NCBI RefSeq assembly: GCF_001591145.1
Contig: NZ_BCUF01000026.1
Location: 17,959-81,958 of the forward strand
Direction of reading: 5' to 3'
From: Vibrio harveyi NBRC 15634 = ATCC 14126 = KCTC 12724
GTDB lineage: Bacteria; Pseudomonadota; Gammaproteobacteria; Enterobacterales; Vibrionaceae
DNA: 64,000 nt
Positions 53,645 through 61,957 of the stretch are shown one piece after another; position 1 is the first letter of the stretch, and every line of letters begins with the position of its first letter. The notes below the pieces were generated by a model. It searched no databases, was not told where the DNA came from, and saw nothing but the letters and a program-made list of their open reading frames with translations. Position numbers and translations under genes: made by a program.

Positions 53645-54199
53645 GTGAGCGTTTTAGCTATTTCAATTACTACTGTAGCGTTAGCAGAAATTGGCGATAA
53701 GACCCAATTGCTATCTCTATTACTTGCCAGTCGTTACCGCAAGCCAATCCCTATTATTGCCGCAATCTTTTTGGCAACCATTGCCAACCACGCTTTGGCT
53801 GCATGGTTAGGTGTGGTTGTGGCAGATTACCTTTCGCCTGAGGTTTTAAAATGGGTGCTGGTGGTTAGTTTTGTCGCCATGGCGGCTTGGGTGCTGATCC
53901 CAGATAAACTGGATGATGACGAACAGATCTCCAACCGTGGTCCATTCATTGCGAGTTTTATTGCTTTCTTCGTTGCGGAGATTGGCGACAAGACTCAGAT
54001 TGCAACTTCTATCTTGGGTGCGCAATACGCAGATGCATTGAGTTGGGTGATTCTTGGTACCACGATCGGCATGTTGCTTGCCAATGTTCCCGTGGTTTTA
54101 ATCGGCAAGCTATCGGCGGATAAGATGCCTTTAGGATTGATTCGTAAGGTGACCGCTTTCCTATTTATTGCCCTTGCTATTGGTGCAGCATTTTTCTGA
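53645..54199 (+). CDS. mneA: Manganese exporter MneA (UPF0016/Gdt1 family)
   Basis: Inner-membrane Mn2+ exporter of the UPF0016 family; MneA of V. cholerae is the characterised relative. 184 residues, about six helices in two inverted halves, each with the family motif: AEIGDKTQLL near residue 15 and AEIGDKTQIA near residue 112. The GTG at 53645 is used because the nearby ATG at 53640 reads ATG-TCG-TGA and stops. That three-codon frame overlaps the start and might affect initiation. Controlled by the riboswitch just upstream. Confidence 0.92.
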   Translation: MSVLAISITTVALAEIGDKTQLLSLLLASRYRKPIPIIAAIFLATIANHALAAWLGVVVADYLSPEVLKWVLVVSFVAMAAWVLIPDKLDDDEQISNRGPFIASFIAFFVAEIGDKTQIATSILGAQYADALSWVILGTTIGMLLANVPVVLIGKLSADKMPLGLIRKVTAFLFIALAIGAAFF

Positions 54200-54292
54200 T
54201 CATCTTAAAGATAAATCGTGTTAATTATCAATAATTAGTGAAGTGATGCATGAGTTCAAACTCTGGTTCAAAATCATTCAGGACCGTGACGG

Positions 54293-54319
54293 ATGACATA
54301 TTAGTGTCATACTTGTCAT
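54293..54319. promoter_or_regulatory. TGTCAT repeat cluster upstream of the small membrane gene
   Basis: ATGACA (54293-54298) and TGTCAT (54305-54310) form a perfect dyad with a 6-bp spacer; a second TGTCAT follows at 54314-54319, nine bases after the first. Position 40-70 bp before the next gene suggests an operator. No known regulator matches clearly. Confidence 0.35.
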
Positions 54320-54359
54320 GGTACTTTAATGGTGTGAATGATAGCGAGAGGGCAAGGTT

Positions 54360-54620
54360 ATGCTTACACGTTACATGGGGATGACCCCAAAGAGTCAGAG
54401 TTATTTATTCACCTTTGGTTTAGCGCTGTGCTTATTGGCAATGGTGTTGACCGATATGTGGTTGCCGATTGTTGCAGGGACCTTCATCCTTACTGGTCTA
54501 ACAGTAGAGGCTTGGATTCGGGTCGCGCATATTATTCCGATGCATGAAGAGATGCGTGCAATGAGAAAGCAACTGAACAAGCTACAATCTGAAGTTCGCA
54601 CACTAGAATACGATGAATAA
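54360..54620 (+). CDS. Small membrane protein of unknown function (86 aa)
   Basis: 86 residues starting MLTRYMGMTPKSQSYLF. Two hydrophobic segments (about residues 14-30 and 33-50) form a probable hairpin, followed by a charged C-terminal helix (HEEMRAMRKQLNKLQSEVRTLEYDE) with heptad character, likely a short cytoplasmic coiled coil. A purine-rich ribosome-binding site (GAGAGGGCAAGG) precedes the ATG, and a strong terminator follows the stop, so this is almost surely a real gene. I do not recognise its function. Confidence 0.75.
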   Translation: MLTRYMGMTPKSQSYLFTFGLALCLLAMVLTDMWLPIVAGTFILTGLTVEAWIRVAHIIPMHEEMRAMRKQLNKLQSEVRTLEYDE

Positions 54621-54621
54621 A

Positions 54622-54652
54622 CAAACGGCAGCCAATTGGGCTGCCGTTTTTG
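54622..54652. terminator. Terminator between the 86-aa gene and tusA
   Basis: ACGGCAGC (54625-54632) pairs with GCTGCCGT (54640-54647), with a CAATTGG-type loop, followed by TTTTT. Lies between convergent genes and may act on both. Confidence 0.88.
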
Positions 54653-54664
54653 ATCTTGCTGAGA

Positions 54665-54913
54665 TTATTCCAAACCTTTCTTGATCAGGTACTGGTATGG
54701 AAGCTGTTCCGTTTGTGCCGCAATCAGCTGGTGATCCATAAATCGACAGAAACTCGGGATATCTCGAGTTGTGGATGGGTCGTCTGCTTTAACTAGCAAT
54801 ACCTCACCATCTTGCATGTTTCGAATTGTCTTCCTGACCATCATCACTGGCTCTGGGCAGCGTAATCCTTCCGCCTCTAATGTCTTGGTCGCCAGTTCAG
54901 GATTAAAGCTCAT
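54665..54913 (-). CDS. tusA: Sulfur carrier protein TusA
   Basis: Relays persulfide sulfur from IscS to the TusBCD/MnmA path for 2-thiouridine in tRNA, and to other acceptors. The start at 54913 (MSFNPELATKTLEAEGLRCPEPVMM) gives 82 residues like E. coli (81); in-frame codons further upstream lack conserved sequence. The acceptor cysteine is in GLRCPEPVMMVRKT near residue 19, and TTRDIPSFCRFMDH near residue 50 is conserved. It works upstream of the same wobble uridines that MnmE and MnmG modify. Confidence 0.94.
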   Translation of the reverse strand: MSFNPELATKTLEAEGLRCPEPVMMVRKTIRNMQDGEVLLVKADDPSTTRDIPSFCRFMDHQLIAAQTEQLPYQYLIKKGLE

Positions 54914-55045
54914 AGTGTGATTCTCGTAACTAACTGAGCGTTGAATTTTACTTTCGTTGAAAAAATATTCAATAACCACTTGGCAAACCGAATTTTTTGA
55001 TTTACCTTAAATTAACAATTTGGTAACAACTGGCAAGGAGAGACG

Positions 55046-55228
55046 ATGTTAACAGCGTTAGACAGACTAACCATCTATTCGGTTTTATGTTTTATCTCGT
55101 TCTGTGCATTGGTACTTAGGACGCCAGGTGAAACCTCATTGATGCCTCTTGTAGGCATGAGTGCAACGATTATTGGGATTTGGATTGAGATGCACAAATG
55201 GTCAGGTGCATCAGAGCAAGAAAATTAG
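55046..55228 (+). CDS. Small membrane protein of unknown function (60 aa)
   Basis: 60 residues starting MLTALDRLTIYSVLCFIS, with two hydrophobic segments (about residues 9-24 and 32-48) and a short polar tail ending SEQEN. A very strong ribosome-binding site (AAGGAGAG) at the right distance supports translation. It is divergent from tusA and followed about 90 bp later by a terminator. I recognise no motif; it may be a conserved vibrio small protein. Confidence 0.65.
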   Translation: MLTALDRLTIYSVLCFISFCALVLRTPGETSLMPLVGMSATIIGIWIEMHKWSGASEQEN

Positions 55229-55318
55229 CGCTTCTTGCTGTAATCGGAACCTACTGATATACCGCTCACCAAGTTTAACGACACTTCATTCCGACACTAT
55301 CCCCATTTTTCTTGGGCT

Positions 55319-55346
55319 TCCCCGCTGAAAGGCGGGATTTTTTTTG
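55319..55346 (+). terminator. Terminator behind the 60-aa gene
   Basis: CCCGC (55321-55325) pairs with GCGGG (55332-55336), followed by a run of eight T. It separates the small gene from the LysR gene. Confidence 0.8.
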
Positions 55347-55395
55347 CCTGAAGAGTACAATTTACCTAAATCCCCTACATGTTAAGTGGCAAATC

Positions 55396-56337
55396 GTGGA
55401 ATTAGAAGACATCTATCGTCGAGACCTGAATTTATTGGTCGCATTACGTGTGCTGATTGAAGAGAGCAGTGTCAGTAAAGCAGCAACTCGCCTCAATTTA
55501 AGCCAATCGGCAATGAGTCGTGTGCTAGGGCGTTTACGTGATCTGCTTGGTGACCCACTGTTTACTCGTCAAGGTCAGCACTTGATCCCAACTCAAAAAG
55601 CGTTAGAAATTGATCGTTCTTTGGGTGAGCCTTTGGAGTCACTACGCCAATTGCTTTCTCCACGTGAGTTTGATCCACGCAGTTGCGATCAGACGTTTAA
55701 TATCGCGACAACTGATTACGCGATGCAAACCATTCTGCCCTTCGCGTTGCCGCGTATCTATCAAGAAGCACCGAATGTGTCGTTTAACTTCTTGCCGCTG
55801 CAACACGACCGCTTATCTGATCAATTAACATATGAAGGCGCGGACTTAGCGATTTGTCGTCCAACAGGTCCAGTGGAGCCATTACGCAGTGAAGTGTTAG
55901 GGCGAGTTGGTGTGTTGTGTATGCTATCTAAGCAGCACCCGCTAGCTGAGAAAGAGATGAGTCTGGATGATTATCTCAGTCATCCGCATGCCATGATTGC
56001 CATTAGTGATGGGGTTAAAGCGCTGATTGAACAAGCGCTCGTGGAGAAGCCGCAACGTCAGATGGTATTACGCGCTTATCACTTGGAAGCGGCGCTGGCG
56101 ATCGTTGATACTCTGCCAATTATTATTACCGTGCCTGCCGATTTAGCGTACTTGGTTGCTGATCGCTATGACTTAGTAGTGAAGCCATTACCATTCCAAT
56201 TCACGCCGTTTGAATATTCGATGATTTGGCACGCACGTTGCGAACACTCTCCCGCTCAAGAATGGTTGCGTGCAGTAGTTCGTGAAGAATGTAGTCGTCT
56301 TATTGCTAAACGAATTGAAGATATGGGGTTGGACTGA
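55396..56337 (+). CDS. LysR-type transcriptional regulator
   Basis: 313 residues from a GTG start (MELEDIYRRDLNLLVALRVLIEE); an open extension further upstream reaches back into the terminator and is unlikely. The winged helix-turn-helix is VSKAATRLNLSQSAMSRVLGRLRDLLGDPLF (residues about 23-55), and the effector domain covers about 90-295. The N-terminus resembles the LeuO/NodD/SyrM branch. Its target is unknown; it converges on acuI, so the usual divergent-target guess does not apply, and the divergent neighbourhood holds only the 60-aa gene on the same strand. Ends at a bidirectional terminator. Confidence 0.85.
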   Translation: MELEDIYRRDLNLLVALRVLIEESSVSKAATRLNLSQSAMSRVLGRLRDLLGDPLFTRQGQHLIPTQKALEIDRSLGEPLESLRQLLSPREFDPRSCDQTFNIATTDYAMQTILPFALPRIYQEAPNVSFNFLPLQHDRLSDQLTYEGADLAICRPTGPVEPLRSEVLGRVGVLCMLSKQHPLAEKEMSLDDYLSHPHAMIAISDGVKALIEQALVEKPQRQMVLRAYHLEAALAIVDTLPIIITVPADLAYLVADRYDLVVKPLPFQFTPFEYSMIWHARCEHSPAQEWLRAVVREECSRLIAKRIEDMGLD

Positions 56338-56358
56338 TTTTTCCAAAAATCGAAATAG

Positions 56359-56390
56359 CAAAAAGCCGGGCAATGACCCGGCTTTGTTTA
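56359..56390. terminator. Bidirectional terminator between the LysR gene and acuI
   Basis: AAAGCCGGG (56362-56370) and CCCGGCTTT (56377-56385) around CAATGA, A-rich left flank and T-rich right flank. Confidence 0.88.
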
Positions 56391-56410
56391 TTCTATCGAA
56401 GAGTTAACGC

Positions 56411-57391
56411 TTATAACTTGATAACCACACGACCAGTTACTTGACCGTTTGTGATGTCTTCAGCGTATTTTGGTGCTTCTGCTAGCTCTACTTCAGTACA
56501 AGCTTGCTCGAAGTAGCTGTCTGGTAGTAGTTCTACCAATTTTTCCCATGCTGCAGTACGTTTTTCAAATGGGCATGAAACAGAATCCACACCTTGTAGA
56601 CGAACGTTACGTAGAATGAATGGCATCACTGTCGTCGGTAGATCGAAGCCACCTGCAAGACCACAAGCTGCGACTGCACTGTTGTAATCCATTTGCGCCA
56701 ATACTTTTGCTAGCACTTTGCTGCCTACGGTATCAACCGCACCTGCCCATACTTGCTTTTCAAGCGGACGTGCTGGTTCTTCAAACTCAACACGGTCGAT
56801 GATGCGGCTAGCTCCTAGCTTTTCTAGTAGCGGACCATTTTGTTCAACACGACCTGTCACGGCTGCCACTTTGTAGCCAAGCTGTGCTAGAAGCGTCACA
56901 GCTACTGAGCCTACACCGCCACTTGCGCCGGTTACTAGGATTTCACCGTTTTCAGGTTTGATGCCTGCATCAAGCAGTGCTTGAACACACAGCATGCCAG
57001 TGAAACCAGCAGTACCAACCATCATGGCTTTCTTGCTGTCCAGACCTTTTGGTAGTGGTACTAGCCAATCCGCTTTTAGACGAGCACGTTGAGACATACC
57101 GCCCCAATGGTTTTCACCCACACCCCAACCAGTAAGAACAACTTTGTCGCCTGCTTGGTAGCGGTCGTCTTCTGAGCTTACTACCGTACCTGCTAGGTCA
57201 ATACCCGGCACCATCGGGAAGTTACGGATGATTTTACCTTTACCTGTAATTGCAAGACCGTCTTTGTAGTTCAACGATGAGTAATCAACGTCAATCAGAA
57301 CGTTGCCTTCAGGCAGTTGTGTTTCATCGATTTTCTCGATGCTAGCGATAGTACGTTTGTCTTCTTGATTTAGAACTAGAGCATTAAACAT
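56411..57391 (-). CDS. acuI: Acrylyl-CoA reductase AcuI (YhdH family)
   Basis: NADPH-dependent medium-chain reductase that turns toxic acryloyl-CoA into propionyl-CoA; marine bacteria need it when degrading DMSP or acrylate. The start at 57391 (MFNALVLNQEDKRTIASIEK) gives 326 residues and has GGAGA just upstream; a longer frame to 57547 is not conserved. The Rossmann motif VTGASGGVGSVAV is near residue 150. NYKDGLAITGKGK near residue 41 and GTAGFTGMLCVQAL near residue 125 are typical of YhdH. Zinc-binding cysteines of the classical alcohol dehydrogenases are absent, as expected. Older annotation would read quinone oxidoreductase. Confidence 0.9.
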   Translation of the reverse strand: MFNALVLNQEDKRTIASIEKIDETQLPEGNVLIDVDYSSLNYKDGLAITGKGKIIRNFPMVPGIDLAGTVVSSEDDRYQAGDKVVLTGWGVGENHWGGMSQRARLKADWLVPLPKGLDSKKAMMVGTAGFTGMLCVQALLDAGIKPENGEILVTGASGGVGSVAVTLLAQLGYKVAAVTGRVEQNGPLLEKLGASRIIDRVEFEEPARPLEKQVWAGAVDTVGSKVLAKVLAQMDYNSAVAACGLAGGFDLPTTVMPFILRNVRLQGVDSVSCPFEKRTAAWEKLVELLPDSYFEQACTEVELAEAPKYAEDITNGQVTGRVVIKL

Positions 57392-57540
57392 AAGGTTCTC
57401 CGATTGTGCGGTAGCGTGACTCTGGGTCACATGCAGCAAGATATCAACTGCTGCTAAGTGTATGTCTTCTTTGTCTATGAATAAAATGAAACTTGAGCAT
57501 TTAATGTATGCTTTTTGTGCATGTAAGCAATGTTTAGCGT

Positions 57541-57574
57541 AAAACAAAGGGCGACATCAGATGTCGCCCTTAAG
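57541..57574 (-). terminator. Terminator of fadBA
   Basis: AGGGCGACAT (57548-57557) pairs with ATGTCGCCCT (57561-57570) across CAG; on the minus strand it is followed by TTGTTTTA. Confidence 0.87.
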
Positions 57575-57657
57575 TGTAATACTAAAAAATTTCAGTATTG
57601 GTTCATTTGCTCGTGACTGTTGAATTGATCACTACAACCTAGCGTTTCTTAAACAGA

Positions 57658-58833
57658 CTATGGTCGTTCAAATACAGTCGCAATACCCTGACCTAAACCA
57701 ATACACATGGTTGCGAGACCGTATTTCGCATCTTTCGCTTCCATTAGGTTGATTAACGTCGTTGAGATACGTGAGCCAGAACAACCAAGCGGGTGACCCA
57801 ATGCAATTGCACCACCGTTAAGGTTGACCTTCTCATCCATAACATCAAGCAGACCCAAGTCTTTAGCACATGGTAGAGACTGCGCGGCAAATGCTTCGTT
57901 TAGCTCAACCACGTCCATGTCTTCAATTGAAAGACCAGCACGCTTGAGCGCTTTTTGTGTCGCAGGTACTGGACCGTAACCCATGATTGAAGGATCGCAG
58001 CCCGCAATGGCCATACCTTTAATGCGTGCTCGAATCTTCAAGCCAAGTTCATTAGCTTTCTCTTCACTCATGATCAACATCGCTGATGCACCATCAGACA
58101 GCGCCGATGATGTACCGGCTGTTACTGTGCCGTTGGCTGGGTCGAAAACAGGACGAAGTTGAGATAGACCTTCAACGGATGTTTCAGGGCGAATGACTTC
58201 ATCGTAATCTAGAGTGAACAGCGTGCCGTCAGCCGCATGTCCTTCAATTGGTAGGATTTCGTTTCTAAAACGACCCTCTACGGTTGCAGCATGTGCACGA
58301 GCATGGGAACGCGCAGCAAACTCGTCTTGTTGCTTACGGCTAATGCCATGCAGCTTACCAAGCATTTCAGCGGTTAAGCCCATCATGCCTGCTGCTTTTG
58401 CAACTGTCTTGGACATACCTGGGTGGAAGTCCACACCGTGGTTCATTGGTACATGTCCCATGTGCTCAACACCACCAATTAGGCAGATTTCAGCGTCACC
58501 CGTCATGATGGCACGTGTACCATCGTGAAGCGCTTGCATTGATGAACCACACAAGCGGTTAACCGTCACGGCGCCAATCTCAATTGGTAGACCAGCAAGT
58601 AGCGCCGCATTACGTGCCACGTTAAAGCCTTGCTCTAGGGTTTGTTGTACACAGCCCCAGTAGATATCTTCAATCTCGCTTGGGTTTACTTGTGGGTTAC
58701 GTGCAAGAATACCTTTCATTAGGCGCGCAGATAGATCTTCTGCTCGCGTATGACGGAAAGCACCACCTTTAGAGCGACCCATTGGAGTACGTAGACAATC
58801 GACTACGACAACATTTCTTGTTTGATTAGTCAT
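57658..58833 (-). CDS. fadA: 3-ketoacyl-CoA thiolase FadA
   Basis: Last enzyme of the beta-oxidation cycle; cleaves 3-ketoacyl-CoA to acetyl-CoA and a shortened acyl-CoA, in the FadB2-FadA2 complex. 391 residues. The nucleophilic cysteine is in NRLCGSSMQALHDG near residue 95, and the C-terminal catalytic residues lie in GGAIALGHPLGCSGSR near residue 345 and MCIGLGQGIA near residue 377. It lies 14 bp behind fadB, as in E. coli, and is closed by a strong terminator. Confidence 0.97.
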   Translation of the reverse strand: MTNQTRNVVVVDCLRTPMGRSKGGAFRHTRAEDLSARLMKGILARNPQVNPSEIEDIYWGCVQQTLEQGFNVARNAALLAGLPIEIGAVTVNRLCGSSMQALHDGTRAIMTGDAEICLIGGVEHMGHVPMNHGVDFHPGMSKTVAKAAGMMGLTAEMLGKLHGISRKQQDEFAARSHARAHAATVEGRFRNEILPIEGHAADGTLFTLDYDEVIRPETSVEGLSQLRPVFDPANGTVTAGTSSALSDGASAMLIMSEEKANELGLKIRARIKGMAIAGCDPSIMGYGPVPATQKALKRAGLSIEDMDVVELNEAFAAQSLPCAKDLGLLDVMDEKVNLNGGAIALGHPLGCSGSRISTTLINLMEAKDAKYGLATMCIGLGQGIATVFERP

Positions 58834-58847
58834 TTTAGAATCCCTCC

Positions 58848-61019
58848 TTAGATAGAACCTTGCTGTTGTGCACCGTAAAAGCTTTCACCTTTCGCCGCCA
58901 TATCAATCAGCATCTGTGGTACTTGGTACATAGCACCAAGCTCTGAGTATTGTTTTGCCATTGCAACAAACTCAGCAATACCTACGCTATCTAGGTAGCG
59001 GAATACGCCACCGCGGAATGGAGGGAAGCCAAGACCGTAAACCAGTGCCATATCCGCTTCTTGTGGAGTGGCAATGATGCCTTCTTGTAGACACAGTACC
59101 ACTTCGTTGATCATTGGAATCATCATACGTTGAATGATGGTTTGTTCGTCAAAGTCCTGTTTATCGGCACAAACGTCTGCGAGCACCGGCAAGATTTCTT
59201 CAGAGAAGGTTTTCTTAGGCTTACCTTTTCTATCAATGGTGTAGCTGTAGAAGCCATTGCCATTCTTCTGGCCGTATTTATCTGCTTCGAACAGTACATC
59301 TATTGCGTCACGACCTTGTTTGCCCATACGCTCAGGGAAGCCTTGTGCCATAACGGCTTGTGCGTGGTGAGCAGTATCAATACCAACAACATCGAGCAAG
59401 TATGCAGGTCCCATCGGCCAGCCAAACTTACGTTCCATAATTTTGTCGATTTTCGTAAAGTCAGCACCATCGCGAAGTAGCATGCTGAAGCCACCAAAGT
59501 ATGGGAACAATACGCGGTTTACAAAGAACCCAGGGCAGTCATTAACGACAATTGGTGATTTGCCCATTTTCGCTGCGTACGCAACAACGCGATTGATGGT
59601 TTCATCAGAGGTATGTTCACCACGGATGATCTCAACAAGAGGCATGCGGTGCACTGGGTTGAAAAAGTGCATGCCACAGAAGTTTTCTGGGCGTTTTAGC
59701 GATTTTGCCAACAGGTTGATAGGAATTGTCGAGGTGTTTGAGGTAATAACGGTATCGTCACCGACATGCGATTCGACTTCACTCAAAACTGCTGCTTTTA
59801 CTTTCGGGTTTTCTACTACGGCTTCAACAATCACGTCTGATTCTTCAATGCCTGCGTAATGTAGGCTTGGTGTGATAGACGCTAAAATACCAGCCATCTT
59901 AAAGCCATCAATGCGACCACGAGATAAGCGTTTATTTAGCAGCTTAGATGCTTCAGTCATGCCTAAATCGAGTGAAGGTTGCGCGATGTCTTTCATTAAC
60001 ACCGGTACGCCTTTTAATGCAGATTGGTAGGCGATGCCGCCGCCCATAATGCCCGCACCAAGCACAGCCGCACGTTGCGTGTCTTTACTCGCTGACTTCG
60101 CTGATTTTTTAGCAAGCCCTTTGATGTATTGGTCGTTGAGGAACAAGCCAACCAGTGATTTTGCTTCTTCAGACTTAGCCAGTTTTACGAAGTGCTTACG
60201 TTCAATGTCGAGTGCTTCGTTACGAGCGAAACGAGCGCCTTCTTCAATAGTAATAACGGCTGTCATTGGAGCGGGGTAGTGAGGACCCGCTTTTTGTGCC
60301 ACCAGACCCTTCGCCATGGTGAAGCTCATCATTGATTCAAGCTTACTTAGCGTTAGAGGTGATGTCTTTTGCTTGCGACGAGCTTGCCAGTCCAACTTCT
60401 CGTTGATTGCCGAGGTCAGTGTCTTGAGTGCTGACTCGTAAAGTGTGTCGGTATCAACAACCGCATCCAGAAGACCAATCTTTAACGCTTCATCCGCACG
60501 ACACGCTTTTCCTTGAGTGATCACTTCCATCGCACTATCGGCACCGATAACTCGTGGCAGACGCACACAACCACCAAAGCCCGGCATGATGCCCAGTTTT
60601 GTTTCTGGTAGACCTATGCTGGTGGTCTTGTCACCAATTCTCATGTCAGTTGCAAGTACGCATTCACAGCCGCCACCTAACGTGTGGCCTTTTAGTACCG
60701 AGATAGTTGGGACAGGCAAGTCTTCCAGCTTATTGAAGATGCTGTTAGCAAATTGTAGCCACTGATCGAGTTCAGCGTCTGTCTTAGCGAAAAGACCTAA
60801 GAATTCGGTGATATCAGCGCCAACAATGAACGCGTCTTTATCTGAGGTGAGCATCAAGCCCTTCAGTCCTTGGTGCGCTTTTAGTGCATCAAGGGCTTTG
60901 TCGAGTGACTCTAGTGTCGCTAGGTCGAGTTTGTTAACGGATTTTGGAGAGCAGAAGCTTAGTTCTGCAATACCATCTTGTACTTCCTTTACCTGTAGGG
61001 TTTCGGCTTGGTAAATCAT
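58848..61019 (-). CDS. fadB: Fatty-acid oxidation complex alpha subunit FadB
   Basis: Multifunctional enoyl-CoA hydratase / 3-hydroxyacyl-CoA dehydrogenase (with isomerase and epimerase activity) of aerobic beta-oxidation. 723 residues (E. coli 729). The crotonase half includes the oxyanion-hole segment GGGCECVLATDMRI near residue 115 and LGIMPGFGGCVRLPRV near residue 142. The dehydrogenase half has the NAD motif VLGAGIMGGGIAYQSA near residue 320 and the catalytic His in GMHFFNPVHRMPLVE near residue 450. It opens the fadBA operon, with a FadR-like operator about 110 bp upstream. Confidence 0.97.
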   Translation of the reverse strand: MIYQAETLQVKEVQDGIAELSFCSPKSVNKLDLATLESLDKALDALKAHQGLKGLMLTSDKDAFIVGADITEFLGLFAKTDAELDQWLQFANSIFNKLEDLPVPTISVLKGHTLGGGCECVLATDMRIGDKTTSIGLPETKLGIMPGFGGCVRLPRVIGADSAMEVITQGKACRADEALKIGLLDAVVDTDTLYESALKTLTSAINEKLDWQARRKQKTSPLTLSKLESMMSFTMAKGLVAQKAGPHYPAPMTAVITIEEGARFARNEALDIERKHFVKLAKSEEAKSLVGLFLNDQYIKGLAKKSAKSASKDTQRAAVLGAGIMGGGIAYQSALKGVPVLMKDIAQPSLDLGMTEASKLLNKRLSRGRIDGFKMAGILASITPSLHYAGIEESDVIVEAVVENPKVKAAVLSEVESHVGDDTVITSNTSTIPINLLAKSLKRPENFCGMHFFNPVHRMPLVEIIRGEHTSDETINRVVAYAAKMGKSPIVVNDCPGFFVNRVLFPYFGGFSMLLRDGADFTKIDKIMERKFGWPMGPAYLLDVVGIDTAHHAQAVMAQGFPERMGKQGRDAIDVLFEADKYGQKNGNGFYSYTIDRKGKPKKTFSEEILPVLADVCADKQDFDEQTIIQRMMIPMINEVVLCLQEGIIATPQEADMALVYGLGFPPFRGGVFRYLDSVGIAEFVAMAKQYSELGAMYQVPQMLIDMAAKGESFYGAQQQGSI

Positions 61020-61128
61020 TGTCTATCTCCATGACATACAATCTTGGATTGTCTGTATACCAATTTGATGCGGGCTGAGCGCCTGTAGGGCAGCAAATAG
61101 ATATAGAGGAAAGTCGTTTTATTTATTG

Positions 61129-61146
61129 TTCTGGTTAGACCAGTGA
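61129..61146. promoter_or_regulatory. FadR-like operator upstream of fadBA
   Basis: CTGGTTAGACCAG (61131-61143) is a dyad close to the FadR site core CTGGTCNGACC. It lies in the 268-bp spacer between fadB and yigZ. FadR would repress fadBA until acyl-CoA binds it. Inferred by motif only. Confidence 0.55.
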
Positions 61147-61287
61147 AGTTAGTTTGGACTTCGGACTGGTTAATTTCAATACATTTTTTAAACAAGTGTT
61201 TAACATTGTGCACTAAGGCAGATCTTATGCGACTCACAATTACCTCTCGTGATAGACTTTAGACAAAGAGAAAAGTGACTTAATCCT

Positions 61288-61911
61288 ATGAATGACCTGC
61301 CTTATCTGATTCCTGCTCAGCCTGCTCAATTTGAAGAAGAGATCAAAAAGAGTGTCTTTATTACTTACTTAGCACATACGCCAAGCGTGGAAGCGGCGAA
61401 AGCATTCGTTGAGCAGATCAAAACCAAGCATGCTGATGCAAGACACAACTGCTGGGGATTTGTTGCTGGTCGACCAGAAGATTCGATGAAGTGGGGCTTT
61501 AGTGATGATGGAGAACCTTCAGGGACAGCAGGTAAACCAATCCTTGCTCAGCTGTCTGGCTCTGGAGTTGGAGAGATTACCGCTGTAGTGACTCGATATT
61601 CTGGCGGCATTAAGCTTGGTACAGGTGGTTTGGTCAAAGCCTATGGTGGCGGCGTGCAACAAGCGCTCAAGCTGCTTCAAACAATTGAGAAAAAAATAAC
61701 CACAAAACTCCGACTAGAGTTAGACTATGGGTTTATGCCTATCGCACAGTCGCTTATGCCCCAGTTTGGTGCGGTTGAAGTGGATGCTGAATACAGCGAT
61801 CAGGTGGTATTAGTGGTGGAAATTGAGCTACGTGAAGTGAGCGCGTTTACCCAAGCTATCATCAACAAAAGTGGTGCAAAGGCAATTGTCACCCCACTAG
61901 ACGGACAATAA
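61288..61911 (+). CDS. yigZ: YigZ/IMPACT family protein
   Basis: 207 residues of the UPF0029/IMPACT family. The N-terminal domain (about residues 20-125) contains HNCWGFVAGRP and DDGEPSGTAGKPILAQLSGSGVGEITAVVTRYSGGIKLGTGGLVKAYG, the family signature; the C-terminal DUF1949-type domain follows. The eukaryotic relative IMPACT regulates Gcn2 and bacterial YigZ may bind RNA, but the role is not settled. In E. coli the order is fadB-pepQ-yigZ-trkH-hemG; here pepQ is missing from the position between fadB and yigZ. Confidence 0.9.
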   Translation: MNDLPYLIPAQPAQFEEEIKKSVFITYLAHTPSVEAAKAFVEQIKTKHADARHNCWGFVAGRPEDSMKWGFSDDGEPSGTAGKPILAQLSGSGVGEITAVVTRYSGGIKLGTGGLVKAYGGGVQQALKLLQTIEKKITTKLRLELDYGFMPIAQSLMPQFGAVEVDAEYSDQVVLVVEIELREVSAFTQAIINKSGAKAIVTPLDGQ

Positions 61912-61957
61912 TGAAAAATAGGAAGCCACAGGGACAGCTTCGCTAGTCAATCAATCC

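Noticed and set aside
54305..54319. Pho box before the 86-aa gene
   Set aside because: The two TGTCAT repeats are nine rather than eleven bases apart, so PhoB would not bind in the usual way.
55312..55395. Upstream extension of the LysR gene
   Set aside because: It overlaps a clear terminator hairpin and T-run, and the helix-turn-helix domain is complete from the later GTG.
57392..57547. 52-residue N-terminal extension of acuI
   Set aside because: A ribosome-binding site lies right before 57391, and the conserved MFNALV start is there; the extension looks like untranslated leader.
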